The notes under the pieces were generated by a model that saw only the letters and a program-made list of their open reading frames with translations, did no database searches and was not told the origin of the DNA. Below are positions 27,320 to 36,007 of a stretch of 53,081 nt of DNA, one piece after another. Both the position numbers and the translations under genes were made by a program. Position 1 is the stretch's first letter, and each line of letters begins with the position of its first letter. Source of the stretch: an uncultured Oscillospiraceae bacterium (GTDB lineage: Bacteria; Bacillota; Clostridia; Oscillospirales; Oscillospiraceae); NCBI GenBank assembly GCA_947589225.1, contig CANQBC010000015.1:1-53081 (forward strand), given 5' to 3'.

Positions 27320-27856
27320 TCAGTCGCTTTCAATAAGTCCGTAACCGCCGCTCTTGCGCTTGTAGACAACGGCGAACCTGTCCTCGTCGTCCTGATTCTT
27401 AAAGACGAAGAACTCGTGATCCAGGAGGTTCATCTGCAAAATGGCCTCTTCCACGGTCATGGGCTTGATGGGGAAGCGCTTGGTGCGCACCACCTCAAAT
27501 TCGCCCTCCTCCTCGTCGTCCTCCGGGACGGGGGGTACCGATATCTCACGCTCAAAGGCGCCGTCGCGCAGGCGTTTTTCGAGACGTGTCTTGTTCTTGC
27601 GGATCTGCCGCTCAATGGAAGCGGCGGCGGAATCAATTGAGGCGTACATATCCCCCGTGGTCTCCGTAACGCGGTAGATCATGCCCCCGGCCCGCAGCGT
27701 GGCCTCAACGATGAAGCGCCCGCGCTCCATGGAGAAGGTCACCGAGGCGTCCGCCTCGCTCTTGAAAAGCCGGTCAAGCTTTCCCAGCTTCTTCTCGGCG
27801 TACGCCCTCACATCAGCGGAGACCGGCAGCTTCTTCTCGGTAAAAGTAAACCTCAT
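27320..27856 (-). CDS. hpf: Ribosome hibernation promoting factor, long form
   Basis: Dimerises 70S ribosomes into inactive 100S particles during slow growth. The 178-aa protein has an N-terminal S30AE/YfiA domain (residues 1-100; FTEKKLPVSADVRAYAEKKL), an acidic linker (PEDDEEEGEFE), and the C-terminal dimerisation domain of long HPF (RTKRFPIKPMTVEEAILQM). AAAGGAG precedes the ATG. The upstream region has a TATAAT on the same strand and a 7-bp palindrome in the leader. Confidence 0.95.
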   Translation of the reverse strand: MRFTFTEKKLPVSADVRAYAEKKLGKLDRLFKSEADASVTFSMERGRFIVEATLRAGGMIYRVTETTGDMYASIDSAAASIERQIRKNKTRLEKRLRDGAFEREISVPPVPEDDEEEGEFEVVRTKRFPIKPMTVEEAILQMNLLDHEFFVFKNQDDEDRFAVVYKRKSGGYGLIESD

Positions 27857-27879
27857 TGTCGTCAGCTCCTTTCTGTATG

Positions 27880-27908
27880 CGGGAATTTATTCCCGTACAA
27901 GCATTATA
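27880..27908 (-). promoter_or_regulatory. hpf promoter -10 and leader palindrome
   Basis: On the minus strand there is TATAAT (27908-27903) with no good -35, which suggests either an activated promoter or another sigma factor contacting the upstream region. Downstream, CGGGAAT-TT-ATTCCCG (27880-27895) is a perfect inverted repeat in the leader. Confidence 0.5.
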
Positions 27909-27986
27909 GCATACTTTGTATAAAAAATGAACAAAAATTTTTGCATAAATCGAAAAATTTTCTGAAAGTTAACGAACCGTCCCCGA

Positions 27987-28829
27987 TTACAGGGTCACGG
28001 TGGCGTGGCGGGTGACGTGACAGCCGATGTTGACGACGCACGCCGTCCCCGCGATGTGGGCGGCATAGGCGTTGATGTTCACGGCCAGGGCCGTGGTGCG
28101 GCCGCCGAAGCCCTGGGGGCCGATGCCCAGGCGGTTTATTTTCTCCAGAACGCGCTTTTCCATGTCCGCGTAAAATTCGTCCTCATTTCGCCGGTCGATA
28201 GGGCGGGTCAGGGCCAGCTTCGCCATCATGGCGGCCTTCTCCACCGTCCCGCCGATGCCGACGCCCACCACCACCGGCGGGCAGGGGTCGGCTCCGGCAA
28301 TCTCCACCGTCTCCACGATAAAGTCCACAAAGGCGTCCGGCTTTGCCGAGGGCAGAAACATCTTCATGCGGCTCTTGTTCTCGCTGCCGAAGCCCTTGGG
28401 GGCCACCGTGAGGGTGAGGGCGTCGCCGGGGACGAGCCTCGTCCAGAGGACGGGCGGGGTGTTGTCGTTGGTATTCACCCGCCGAAAGGGGTCGGCCACC
28501 ACGGATTTTCTGAGATACCCGTTTACATATCCCCGGCGGACGCCCTCGGCCACGGCCGCCTCGAAGTCCCCGCCGACGATGTGGATGTCCTGGCCCACAT
28601 CGGCAAAGACCACCGCCATGCCGGTGTCCTGGCAGATGGGCAGACCGTCCGCGGCGGCGCATTTGAAGTTGGCCGCCATGTCGCAAAGCGCCGCGCGGCC
28701 GGCCTCCGAGGGTTCGGAGACGGCGGCGGCCTCGATGGCCGCGCAAAGATCCGGCGTCAGCACCGTGGCGGCGCGGATACAGAGCTTTTCCACGGCGTCA
28801 GTGATCTGGGAGCAAAGTATCTCTCTCAT
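27987..28829 (-). CDS. Class I fumarase/tartrate dehydratase alpha subunit
   Basis: Alpha subunit of an oxygen-sensitive 4Fe-4S hydro-lyase that interconverts fumarate and malate (or acts on tartrate). The 280-aa protein has ICQDTG near residue 65 (cluster cysteine), a second conserved Cys in GADPCPPVVVGVGIGG, and a C-terminal NIGCHVTRHATV segment. The beta subunit that normally follows is not here: hpf is the next gene on the strand and nothing like it occurs elsewhere in the window. AAAGGAG precedes the ATG. Fumarase and tartrate dehydratase cannot be told apart from sequence alone. Confidence 0.88.
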   Translation of the reverse strand: MREILCSQITDAVEKLCIRAATVLTPDLCAAIEAAAVSEPSEAGRAALCDMAANFKCAAADGLPICQDTGMAVVFADVGQDIHIVGGDFEAAVAEGVRRGYVNGYLRKSVVADPFRRVNTNDNTPPVLWTRLVPGDALTLTVAPKGFGSENKSRMKMFLPSAKPDAFVDFIVETVEIAGADPCPPVVVGVGIGGTVEKAAMMAKLALTRPIDRRNEDEFYADMEKRVLEKINRLGIGPQGFGGRTTALAVNINAYAAHIAGTACVVNIGCHVTRHATVTL

Positions 28830-28856
28830 AGCGGTTCTCCTTTGGGGTCGAAAAAA

Positions 28857-28912
28857 ATTATATTATCTGCTGTACAGATAGTATATCATATCTCGGCCTT
28901 ATGTGGTATAAT
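28857..28912. promoter_or_regulatory. Divergent -10 elements between fumarase alpha and a small gene
   Basis: TATAAT occurs on the minus strand (28862-28857) toward the fumarase gene and on the plus strand (28907-28912) toward the gene at 28941. Neither has a clear -35. ATCTG-CTGTA-CAGAT lies between them and could be an operator. Confidence 0.45.
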
Positions 28913-28940
28913 GATTTTAAAAGTTTTCAGGGGGGCGCGT

Positions 28941-29327
28941 ATGTTTTGCCGTTTTAGGGATCAGGATGAACGCCGCGCCTTCGGAGACGGGGATTTTTAC
29001 GAGCTGCAATTTTGCCGCTACCCCGCCGGGACACCCATCAAGCGGATCGTGGACGGGGCGGAGCGCTGGCGGGACGACTCCCTCTATATCCCCGGTGACG
29101 ATATGGCACTTTTTGACCGGGAATACGGCGGCATCTTCACCGGCGGGACCTACGCCAATCTCCAAACCGGCCCCTGGGACTGGTGCGGGATCAACTATTA
29201 TGACCCCGCCCTGACGGAGAGGATCATCGCGGAGGTTTGGGAGCGGAAGCCCCTGGAGTCCACAAAGCTTCTTTTGTGGCTCTACGAGGCCAGAAATTGT
29301 AACGGTTTTTACCTTCTGGGGGTTTAA
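28941..29327 (+). CDS. Hypothetical protein (128 aa)
   Basis: A soluble 128-aa protein with no motif I recognise. It is rich in aromatic residues and acidic patches and contains WDWCGINYYDPALTERI in the middle. The start is the ATG at 28941, 28 bases after a TATAAT; the long frame upstream is antisense to the fumarase gene and is not real. A 9-base gap separates it from the TtcA-like gene, so the two are probably co-transcribed. Confidence 0.7.
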   Translation: MFCRFRDQDERRAFGDGDFYELQFCRYPAGTPIKRIVDGAERWRDDSLYIPGDDMALFDREYGGIFTGGTYANLQTGPWDWCGINYYDPALTERIIAEVWERKPLESTKLLLWLYEARNCNGFYLLGV

Positions 29328-29336
29328 GGGGGAGCT

Positions 29337-30173
29337 ATGGCGAGAGAATTGTCACGCGCGGGGGAGATCGAGCGGAGCATCATCAAGAAATACCGCAAGG
29401 AGCTTTGGAACCCGTTTACCTACGCGGTGAACCACTACGAGCTTATAAAGCCGGGGGACAATATCGCGGTGTGCGTCTCCGGGGGCAAGGACTCCATGCT
29501 CCTTGCAAAGCTGATGCAGGAGCTTCACCGCCACACCGTCGTGCCCTTTGAGGTGCGGTATATCTCCATGGATCCCGGCTACGCCCCGGAGAACCGGGCG
29601 AAGATCCAGGAGAACGCCGCTCTGCTGGAGGTCCCCCTTCAGATTTTTGAGAGCGATGTGTTCGCCGTGGCGAACGCCCAGGAGAAGAACCCCTGCTATC
29701 TGTGCGCCAGGATGCGGCGCGGGTATCTGTACGCCAGGGCGCGGGAGCTGGGGTGCAACAAGATCGCCCTGGGGCACCACTTCAACGACGTCATCGAGAC
29801 CACCGTTATGGCCATGTTCTTCGGCGCGCAGCTCCAGGGGATGATGCCGAAGCTCCACAGCACCAATTTCCCCGGTATGGAGCTTATCCGGCCCCTCTAC
29901 TGCGTCCACGAGGAGGACATCATCGCCTGGACCCGCTATAACGGCCTCTCCTTCATCCGCTGTGCCTGCCGCTTCACCGAGGGGCTGGAGACAGGGGAGC
30001 TGACGGGGAAGCGCCGGGAGACGAAGGAGCTTATCGCCGCCCTCAAAAAGACCAACCCCAACATCGAAAAATCCATCTTCAACGCCATCCACGAGCTGAG
30101 CCTGGACACCTTCCCCGCCTACAAGACCAGGGGCGTGGAGCACTCCTTCCTGGAGTGGTACGACGAGAGGTGA
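29337..30173 (+). CDS. TtcA-like PP-loop tRNA-thiolation enzyme
   Basis: An ATP-dependent enzyme of the TtcA/TIGR00269-type family, which inserts sulfur into tRNA (2-thiocytidine in TtcA). The 278-aa protein has the PP-loop SGGKDS near residue 49, then CYLCARMRRG (CxxC) near 118 and a third Cys in CACRF near 213, the three ligands of the 4Fe-4S cluster in this group. The modified position is not certain from sequence. It is transcribed with the small gene upstream. Confidence 0.85.
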   Translation: MARELSRAGEIERSIIKKYRKELWNPFTYAVNHYELIKPGDNIAVCVSGGKDSMLLAKLMQELHRHTVVPFEVRYISMDPGYAPENRAKIQENAALLEVPLQIFESDVFAVANAQEKNPCYLCARMRRGYLYARARELGCNKIALGHHFNDVIETTVMAMFFGAQLQGMMPKLHSTNFPGMELIRPLYCVHEEDIIAWTRYNGLSFIRCACRFTEGLETGELTGKRRETKELIAALKKTNPNIEKSIFNAIHELSLDTFPAYKTRGVEHSFLEWYDER

Positions 30174-30200
30174 ACCCGCCCTCTTTTCCCCGGTTCCCCC

Positions 30201-30250
30201 TTGATTTTTCCGTCCGAGTATGGTATTCTCAAACAGGAATCATTCCTGTT
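30201..30250 (+). promoter_or_regulatory. perR promoter with a 9-1-9 palindromic operator
   Basis: TTGATT (30201-30206), 17-bp spacer, TATTCT (30224-30229). Directly after it is AACAGGAAT-C-ATTCCTGTT (30232-30250), a perfect inverted repeat with the 1-base centre typical of Fur-family boxes but with a different sequence from the classic Per box. It covers the expected transcription start, so autorepression is likely. Confidence 0.8.
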
Positions 30251-30264
30251 AGGGAGGGACGCCT

Positions 30265-30660
30265 GTGGCGGCTGAGAGGAAAAGCGTAAAGCGCGACGCC
30301 ATACTGGCCCTGCTGCGCGGCGTCCGCTGTCACCCCAGCGCCGAGTGGGTATACAATGAGCTGCGCAGGACGTACCCCGGACTGAGCCTGGGTACCGTCT
30401 ATCGGAACCTCCGCCGCCTTACGGAGAGCGGCCTTATCCGCAGCGTGGGCGTGGTGGACGGACAGGAGCGGTTTGACGGCAATCTCTCCGCCCACGGACA
30501 CTTCGTCTGCCAGGGATGCGGGGCCGTGCTGGATGTGGAGCTCCCGAAGAACGGGCTTGACGCCCTGGCCGGAGGCGGCCCCCACGGTCACGTCACAGGC
30601 GTCGAGGTGCGCCTGACCGGCCTTTGCAGGGATTGTCTTGACAAGGATATACGGGCCTGA
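30265..30660 (+). CDS. perR: PerR-like peroxide-sensing Fur-family repressor
   Basis: A 131-aa metalloregulator. Structural zinc cysteines are CQGC and CRDC. The regulatory metal ligands match PerR: a His in the N-terminal helix (CHPSAEW), Asp in RFD, two His in AHGHF, and an Asp in the following strand. In PerR, the Asp-type site permits iron-catalysed oxidation by peroxide. Start GTG, following GGGAGGG. The neighbour is a rubrerythrin, a common PerR target, 47 bases downstream and probably in the same transcript. Confidence 0.88.
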   Translation: MAAERKSVKRDAILALLRGVRCHPSAEWVYNELRRTYPGLSLGTVYRNLRRLTESGLIRSVGVVDGQERFDGNLSAHGHFVCQGCGAVLDVELPKNGLDALAGGGPHGHVTGVEVRLTGLCRDCLDKDIRA

Positions 30661-30707
30661 CGGCCCTGTATATACATTTTTACATTTTACTTATGGAGGT
30701 AAACAAT

Positions 30708-31295
30708 ATGAAAAAGTGGGTCTGCCCCGTATGCGGTTATGTCTATGAGGGGGAGAATCCTCCCGAAGCCTGCCCAGTCTGCAAGGTCCCCGGCAGCAAG
30801 TTCACCGAGATGAAAGAGGACGCGAAGCTGGCCGCCGAGCATGAGTTCGGCGTCTACGCCAAGACCGTGAAGAACAACGCCGACATCAGCGACGCCGACA
30901 AGAAGTACATCCACGAGCAGCTGATGGCCAATTTCCAGGGCGAGTGCTCCGAGGTGGGCATGTATCTGTGCATGGCCCGCATCGCCCACCGCGAGGGCTA
31001 TCCCGAGATCGGCCTTTACTGGGAGAAGGCGGCCTTCGAGGAGGCCGAGCACGCCGCGAAGTTTGCCGAGCTTCTGGGGTCCGACCTGGAGCCCAACATG
31101 ACCGACTCCACCAAGAAGAACCTGGCGTGGCGCGTTGACTGCGAGTTCGGCGCGACTCAGGGCAAGTTCGACCTGGCCGCCTGCGCCAAGAAGAACGGCC
31201 TGGACGCCATCCACGACACCGTCCACGAGATGGCTCGCGACGAGGCCCGTCACGGCAAGGCCCTGAAGGGACTGCTTGAGAGGTACTTCAAATAA
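30708..31295 (+). CDS. rbr: Reverse rubrerythrin
   Basis: A 195-aa peroxide- and oxygen-reducing non-haem iron protein of anaerobes. The rubredoxin-like FeS4 domain is at the N terminus ([20 protein letters not shown]), followed by the ferritin-like diiron domain ([28 protein letters not shown] motifs). The order is reversed relative to classical rubrerythrin. GGAGGT precedes the ATG at 30708; an ATG at 30693 would place that site inside the gene. It probably belongs to the PerR regulon. Confidence 0.95.
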   Translation: MKKWVCPVCGYVYEGENPPEACPVCKVPGSKFTEMKEDAKLAAEHEFGVYAKTVKNNADISDADKKYIHEQLMANFQGECSEVGMYLCMARIAHREGYPEIGLYWEKAAFEEAEHAAKFAELLGSDLEPNMTDSTKKNLAWRVDCEFGATQGKFDLAACAKKNGLDAIHDTVHEMARDEARHGKALKGLLERYFK

Positions 31296-31315
31296 AGGAT
31301 CTTATCTGGGGCCTC

Positions 31316-31861
31316 ATGCGGAGGATCAAGCGGCTCTTTTTCCCGGCTGAGCACACGGTGGTCGGCCGCTTCTGGCGGCGGCGCGGGTATATCCTTCACG
31401 GCACCGGCCTGCGGCGGCTCATGAAGCCCCTCTATATGCTCCAAAACAGCCGCACGCTGGTGCGCTGCAACGCCAGCATCCCCACGACGGACGCCATCGC
31501 CCATTTTACGGCGCCCCACGGCTTTTCGGGGATCTACATCTCCGCCGCGGCGCGCGTGGGCGAGGGGTGCGTCATCTTCCACCAGGTGACCATCGGCTCC
31601 AACACGCTCAGGGACAGCGCCGGAGCGGGCGCGCCCACGCTGGGGAAGAACGTATACGTCGGCGCGGGCGCCAAGATCATCGGGGGCGTGACCGTGGGCG
31701 ACAACGCCAGGATCGGGGCCAACTGTGTGGTGACGTGCGATGTCCCGGCCAACGCCACCGTGGTGCTCCCCGCCCCCAGGATCATCCTCCACAATGAGCC
31801 GAGGGACAACACCTTCGAGGCCATGCCCCTTTCGCCCCTTCCCGACAGGCGGAGAGGCTGA
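31316..31861 (+). CDS. Left-handed beta-helix acyltransferase (serine acetyltransferase-like)
   Basis: A 181-aa enzyme with hexapeptide repeats from about residue 70 (I-G-x-N, V-G-x-G-A, I-G-A-N patterns). The acetyl-CoA site segment GVTVGDNARIGANCVVTCDVPA resembles CysE-like O-acetyltransferases, and a probable catalytic His is in the FHQVTIG segment. The acceptor is unknown; polysaccharide or amino-acid acetylation is possible. It follows the rubrerythrin gene by 20 bases. Confidence 0.8.
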   Translation: MRRIKRLFFPAEHTVVGRFWRRRGYILHGTGLRRLMKPLYMLQNSRTLVRCNASIPTTDAIAHFTAPHGFSGIYISAAARVGEGCVIFHQVTIGSNTLRDSAGAGAPTLGKNVYVGAGAKIIGGVTVGDNARIGANCVVTCDVPANATVVLPAPRIILHNEPRDNTFEAMPLSPLPDRRRG

Positions 31862-31924
31862 GCATGGCTGATATGCCGTAAAGCCGCCGGCTTTATGGTT
31901 TCAAAAACAGAGAGGAGAATTGAC

Positions 31925-32596
31925 ATGGTTTGCCCAAGATGCGGCGCGACCCTTCCGGAGGGGACTAATTTCTGTCCGGTGTGCGGCAGTAATCTCAACG
32001 CCTCCGCCCGGACGAACAGCGGCCAGCCGGGCTGGCAGCAGCCCGGTTATTCACAAAGCAATTACCAGCAGCCGGGCTGGCAGCAGTCCGGTTATCCTCA
32101 GAACAACAACCAGCAGCCGGGCTGGCGGCAAAGCTCCTACCAGCAGCCGGGCTGGCAGACGCCGCAGCCTGGCTACCAGTACGGTCAGAACCAGCGCCCC
32201 TATGCGGCCAACATGCCCATGAGCTGGTACAAATTTCTGATCTACTTTGCCCTGTGGGCCGGCGGCATACTGAACATTCTCGGATCCGTCAACTACTTCA
32301 GCTCCCCGGCGCTTCTCAATATCCTCTATGGCCTTGTCTGCGTCGCCGCCGGGGCCTTTGCCATTTACACCCGGTACAGGCTGGCTCAGTTCAGGACGGA
32401 CGGCCCCATGTGCCTGTACATAACATACGGTATTCAGGGAGCCGCGCCCCTGGCTTACGCCGTTCTTTTTGCGCTTTTCTACTATCCCAGCTCCAGTCTC
32501 TTTGCCAGCGCGATCGGGGCGGTCGTCGGTTCGGGGATCATGGTCGCGCTCAACCACATCTATTTCCAAAAGCGCGCCCGCCTTTTCGTCAACTGA
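31925..32596 (+). CDS. Zinc-ribbon membrane protein with QPGW repeats
   Basis: A 223-aa protein: an N-terminal zinc ribbon (CPRCGATLPEGTNFCPVCG) and a Gln/Pro/Gly/Trp/Tyr-rich linker with five loose repeats of Q-PGW-Q (about residues 35-90). Four hydrophobic helices follow to the C terminus. Similar 'zinc ribbon plus disordered linker plus membrane helices' proteins are common in Clostridia and are of unknown role. The ATG at 31925 follows GAGAGGAG. Confidence 0.7.
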   Translation: MVCPRCGATLPEGTNFCPVCGSNLNASARTNSGQPGWQQPGYSQSNYQQPGWQQSGYPQNNNQQPGWRQSSYQQPGWQTPQPGYQYGQNQRPYAANMPMSWYKFLIYFALWAGGILNILGSVNYFSSPALLNILYGLVCVAAGAFAIYTRYRLAQFRTDGPMCLYITYGIQGAAPLAYAVLFALFYYPSSSLFASAIGAVVGSGIMVALNHIYFQKRARLFVN

Positions 32597-32631
32597 GCGC
32601 TCCTTCAAACGCAATTCGCCTACGGACAAGT

Positions 32632-32664
32632 AAGCGGAGGGCCGTAAGACCGGCTCTCCGCTTT
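32632..32664 (+). terminator. Terminator between the zinc-ribbon gene and murC
   Basis: AAGCGGAGGGCCG and CGGCTCTCCGCTT form a near-perfect stem (one G.U), followed by TTCTCATTTTTT. Confidence 0.88.
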
Positions 32665-32696
32665 TCTCATTTTTTGTTGACTGTCCGCGTTCGGCC

Positions 32697-34073
32697 TCAC
32701 TCGCAAAGTCCGTCGCAGATGGTGTAGATGTTCCCCGCTCCCACGGTGAGGATCACGTCCCCGGGCTTTGCCTCCCGCCTCAGGTTTTCCGTAAGCTCCG
32801 GGAAGGTGGGGCAGAAAACCGCGCCGGGAATGGCGGCGGCCAGATCTTTGGAGGAGATGCCGATGGTGTTGCTCTCCCGGGCGGCGTAGATCTCCGCAAG
32901 GTACACCTTGTCCGCGCGGGAAAGCTCCCTGGCGAAGTCGTCGAAGAGCGCCTTGGTGCGGGAGTAGGTGTGGGGCTGGAAGGCCAGCACCACACGCCCG
33001 TCGGATATGGAGCGCACGGCGTCCAGAAGGGCGTGGAGCTCCCCGGGGTGGTGGGCGTAGTCGTCGTAGACCCGCGCGCCGTTGACAGAACCCTTGAACT
33101 CAAAGCGCCTGGCCGCGCCCCGGAAGGCCGCGAGCCCCCGGGCCACCGCCTCGCCGGGGATGCCCAGCTCAATGGCCGCCGCCGCGGCGGCAAGGGCGTT
33201 TTTCACGTTGTGGCGGCCGGGGATCGCCAGCTCTATGTGGCAGTAGGGCTTCATTTTATAGATCACGTCGAACTTGCTGACGCCGTTCTCCACGGTGAGG
33301 TTTTTGGCCCGGATGTCCGCCGCGGGAGAAAAGCCGAAGGTGACCACCCGCCGGCGGATGCCGTCGATAGCGTCCATGGTGTTTTCGTCGTCGATGTTGG
33401 CGATGACCACGCCGTCCGGCACGGGCACCAGGTTGGCGAAGGCCCGGAAGGATCTTTTCACGTCCTCCAGATCCTTGAAGAAGTCCAGATGATCGGCCTC
33501 CACGTCCAGAATGACGGCGATAGTGGGGAAGAAGCTCAAAAAGGAGTTATAATATTCGCAGGATTCCAAAACGATGGTGTCTCCCTTGCCCACCCGGTAG
33601 CCGGAGTGCAGCAGGGCCAGGGTCCCGCCGATCATGACGGTGGGATCCATCCGCGCCGCCATGAGGATGTGGGTACACATGGACGTGGTGGTGGTCTTTC
33701 CGTGGGTGCCGGAGATACAAAGGGCGTTTTTGTAGTGCCGCATCAGGCACCCCCACGCCTCGGCGCGTTCAAAGACGGGTATGCCGTTGTCCCGGGCGTA
33801 CTCCACCTCCGGATTGTCCTCGTGGGCGGCGGCGGTGCGGATGACAAAAGCCGCGCCCAGCACGTTCTCGCTCCTGTGGCCGATGTGGATGGTGATGCCC
33901 TGATCCCGAAGCTCCCTGACCGCGTCGCTGTCGTTGATGTCGGAGCCCGAGACCGGCACGCCCCGGTCAAACAGCACCTTCGCCAGCGGAGACATGGAGA
34001 CGCCGCCGATCCCGATCAGGTGGCACCGGCGTTTTTCAAGTATCAGCTTTTCAAGCTCAGCAATTCTGTCCAT
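32697..34073 (-). CDS. murC: UDP-N-acetylmuramate-L-alanine ligase
   Basis: Adds the first amino acid (L-Ala) to UDP-MurNAc in peptidoglycan synthesis. The 458-aa Mur ligase has the N-terminal UDP-binding GIGGVSMSPLA, the ATP P-loop GTHGKTTTTSM near residue 120, central EADHLD, and the C-terminal YDDYAHHP. A typical length. GGAG precedes the ATG. Divergent from cca, with a short AT-rich gap. Confidence 0.97.
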   Translation of the reverse strand: MDRIAELEKLILEKRRCHLIGIGGVSMSPLAKVLFDRGVPVSGSDINDSDAVRELRDQGITIHIGHRSENVLGAAFVIRTAAAHEDNPEVEYARDNGIPVFERAEAWGCLMRHYKNALCISGTHGKTTTTSMCTHILMAARMDPTVMIGGTLALLHSGYRVGKGDTIVLESCEYYNSFLSFFPTIAVILDVEADHLDFFKDLEDVKRSFRAFANLVPVPDGVVIANIDDENTMDAIDGIRRRVVTFGFSPAADIRAKNLTVENGVSKFDVIYKMKPYCHIELAIPGRHNVKNALAAAAAAIELGIPGEAVARGLAAFRGAARRFEFKGSVNGARVYDDYAHHPGELHALLDAVRSISDGRVVLAFQPHTYSRTKALFDDFARELSRADKVYLAEIYAARESNTIGISSKDLAAAIPGAVFCPTFPELTENLRREAKPGDVILTVGAGNIYTICDGLCE

Positions 34074-34179
34074 ATTCGCTCCGATACATATTGATTTTAA
34101 GGTTTCGACTAATTATAATACAAAGGCGATACAAATACAACAGAAATTTCATGTTTTAAGAAAAAAGGGGGCGGCGCCG

Positions 34180-35331
34180 GTGCCGGAATATGTCCGAAAA
34201 ATCATAATGCGGTTGAAGTCCGCCGGTTTTTCCGCCTTCGCCGTAGGCGGCTGCGTGCGGGATACACTGCTTGGCCGTAAGCCCCACGACTGGGACGTGA
34301 CAACCTCCGCCGGTACGGACGATGTGACGGCTCTCTTTGAAAATGCCGTCCCCACCGGCGTCAGGTACGGTACCGTCACCGTCGTCATGGACGGCGCCGC
34401 CGTGGAGGTCACCACCTTCCGGCGGGACGGGGAGTACAGGGACGCCCGAAAGCCGGAGAGCGTGGAGTTCGTCTCCGACTTGGGGGAGGATCTCTCCCGC
34501 CGGGACTTCACCGTGAACGCCATGGCGATGGACGAGACGGGGGCGATAACCGACCTCTTCGGGGGGCGGGAGGATCTGAAAAACCGCGTCATCCGCTGCG
34601 TGGGCGATCCGGAGCGGCGCTTTTCCGAGGACGCGCTGCGGATGCTCAGGGCCGTGCGCTTCTCGGCGCAGCTCGACTTTGCGCTGGCGCCCGAGACCCT
34701 CGCGGCCCTCAGGAGACTGGCCCCGCTTTGCGAAAGGCTCTCCGCCCAGCGGGTGCTGAGCGAGCTTCAAAAGACGCTGGCGTCCCCCGACCCTTCGCGG
34801 GTGTGGGACATGATAGAATATGGGCTTCTGGAGCGCTTTTTCACCGGGAGGGCCGCCGCCCTCCCCCTTGACCGCCTGAGAGACGTTCCCGCGGAGCTTC
34901 GCCTCCCGGCGCTGGCGGTCATGACCTCCAAGGCCGGATACAGCGCCGGCGCCGGGGAGCTTATGCGATCCCTCCAAACTACCGCCGCCTGCGCCGCCTG
35001 CGCTGAGCGGGCGGAAAAGGTGTACGGGGATCTCGCCCCCGCGCCGGACGAAAGGAGGATACGTCTCGCCCTGTGCGAAAATAAGCCGGAGGCCGTCGCC
35101 GCCGCCTGCGCTGCCCTGGGCGCGTACCCTCTGGCGGAGCGGGAGATCGCCGCGAAGCGGTACGTCCGCCCCCGCGACCTCAGGGTGTCGGGCCGCGACG
35201 CCGCGTCACTGGGGCTTGAGGGCAGTGAGATCTCCCGCGCCCTCCTGCGCCTTGCCCGCGCGGCGACTTTGGGAGAGACGGAAAATGACCGGGAAAAGCT
35301 TCTGAAAATGCTGAAAACGCTGAAAGAATAA
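34180..35331 (+). CDS. cca: CCA-adding enzyme or tRNA nucleotidyltransferase family protein
   Basis: Adds or repairs the CCA end of tRNAs. The 383-aa protein has GGCVRDTLLGRKPHDWDVTT (class II nucleotidyltransferase GGxVRD and DxD), then RRDFTVNAMA, and the RNA-contact segment RFSEDALRMLRAVRF. It could instead be a poly(A)-polymerase-like paralogue; the length and 'head' motifs favour CCA-adding. Start GTG after AAAGGGGG; no ATG suits it. A terminator overlaps its stop. Confidence 0.9.
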   Translation: MPEYVRKIIMRLKSAGFSAFAVGGCVRDTLLGRKPHDWDVTTSAGTDDVTALFENAVPTGVRYGTVTVVMDGAAVEVTTFRRDGEYRDARKPESVEFVSDLGEDLSRRDFTVNAMAMDETGAITDLFGGREDLKNRVIRCVGDPERRFSEDALRMLRAVRFSAQLDFALAPETLAALRRLAPLCERLSAQRVLSELQKTLASPDPSRVWDMIEYGLLERFFTGRAAALPLDRLRDVPAELRLPALAVMTSKAGYSAGAGELMRSLQTTAACAACAERAEKVYGDLAPAPDERRIRLALCENKPEAVAAACAALGAYPLAEREIAAKRYVRPRDLRVSGRDAASLGLEGSEISRALLRLARAATLGETENDREKLLKMLKTLKE

Positions 35332-35357
35332 CCCCCTCCCGGTGGGAGAGGGTTATT
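35327..35357. terminator. Bidirectional terminator between cca and pth
   Basis: AATAACCC(C)CTCCC and GGGAG(A)GGGTTATT with a GGT loop, followed by CTTT. Convergent genes share it. Confidence 0.88.
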
Positions 35358-35418
35358 CTTTAAAGGGTCAAGTAAAAACACTTTATAGACACTTCGAATA
35401 TCGCCGCGCCATCCTTAA

Positions 35419-36006
35419 CTAGCCGTTGAATCTGTTCATAGCCTCGTCGACGCCGCGGGCCATCAGGCACTCCAGCGCCTGGGCGGCGCGGGAGGCGGCC
35501 CGGAGTATGTCCTCCGCGTCCTGATTGCGGAACACGCTGAGCACCCAGTCCGCCTGATCCCAACCGGGAGGCACGGCGCCCACGCCCACGCGCACCCGGG
35601 GAAAGCTCTCCCCGCCGCACTTGGCGATGATGTCCCGGAGCCCGTTGTGGCCCCCGGCGGAGCCGGAGGGACGCAGGCGAAGCCTGCCCAGATCCAGGTG
35701 AATGTCGTCGGACACCACCGCGACATGGTCAAGCGGGATCTTGTAAAACCGCATGGCGTCGGAGACGGCGTCGCCGGACAGGTTCATGAAGGTCTGGGGC
35801 TTCATCAGGAGCGCCTTCTGCCCTCCTACGTCGCATACGGCCGTCAGGGCATGATGCTTTGAGCGGTCAAGCTTCACGCCGTGGGCATCCGCAAACGCGT
35901 CGGAGACGAGAAACCCGGCGTTATGCCGGGTCATCTCATACTTTGAACCGGGATTGCCCAGAAAGGCGACGATCCAGTCCAGATTCGGTTTCTTCTGAAA
36001 AAGCAT
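35419..36006 (-). CDS. pth: Peptidyl-tRNA hydrolase
   Basis: Frees tRNA from peptidyl-tRNA that drops off the ribosome. The 195-aa protein has GNPGSKYEMTRHNAGF with the catalytic His, FMNLSG, the Asp of VVSDDIHLDLG, and SGSAGGHNGL. The start codon lies one base after the prs stop, with no separate promoter, so it is co-transcribed with prs. The longer frame upstream is an antisense-type shadow within prs. Confidence 0.96.
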   Translation of the reverse strand: MLFQKKPNLDWIVAFLGNPGSKYEMTRHNAGFLVSDAFADAHGVKLDRSKHHALTAVCDVGGQKALLMKPQTFMNLSGDAVSDAMRFYKIPLDHVAVVSDDIHLDLGRLRLRPSGSAGGHNGLRDIIAKCGGESFPRVRVGVGAVPPGWDQADWVLSVFRNQDAEDILRAASRAAQALECLMARGVDEAMNRFNG

Positions 36007-36007
36007 C

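Noticed and set aside
28005-28940. The upstream part of the plus-strand frame ending at 29327
   Set aside because: It is antisense to the fumarase gene; the true small gene starts at 28941 after its own -10 element.
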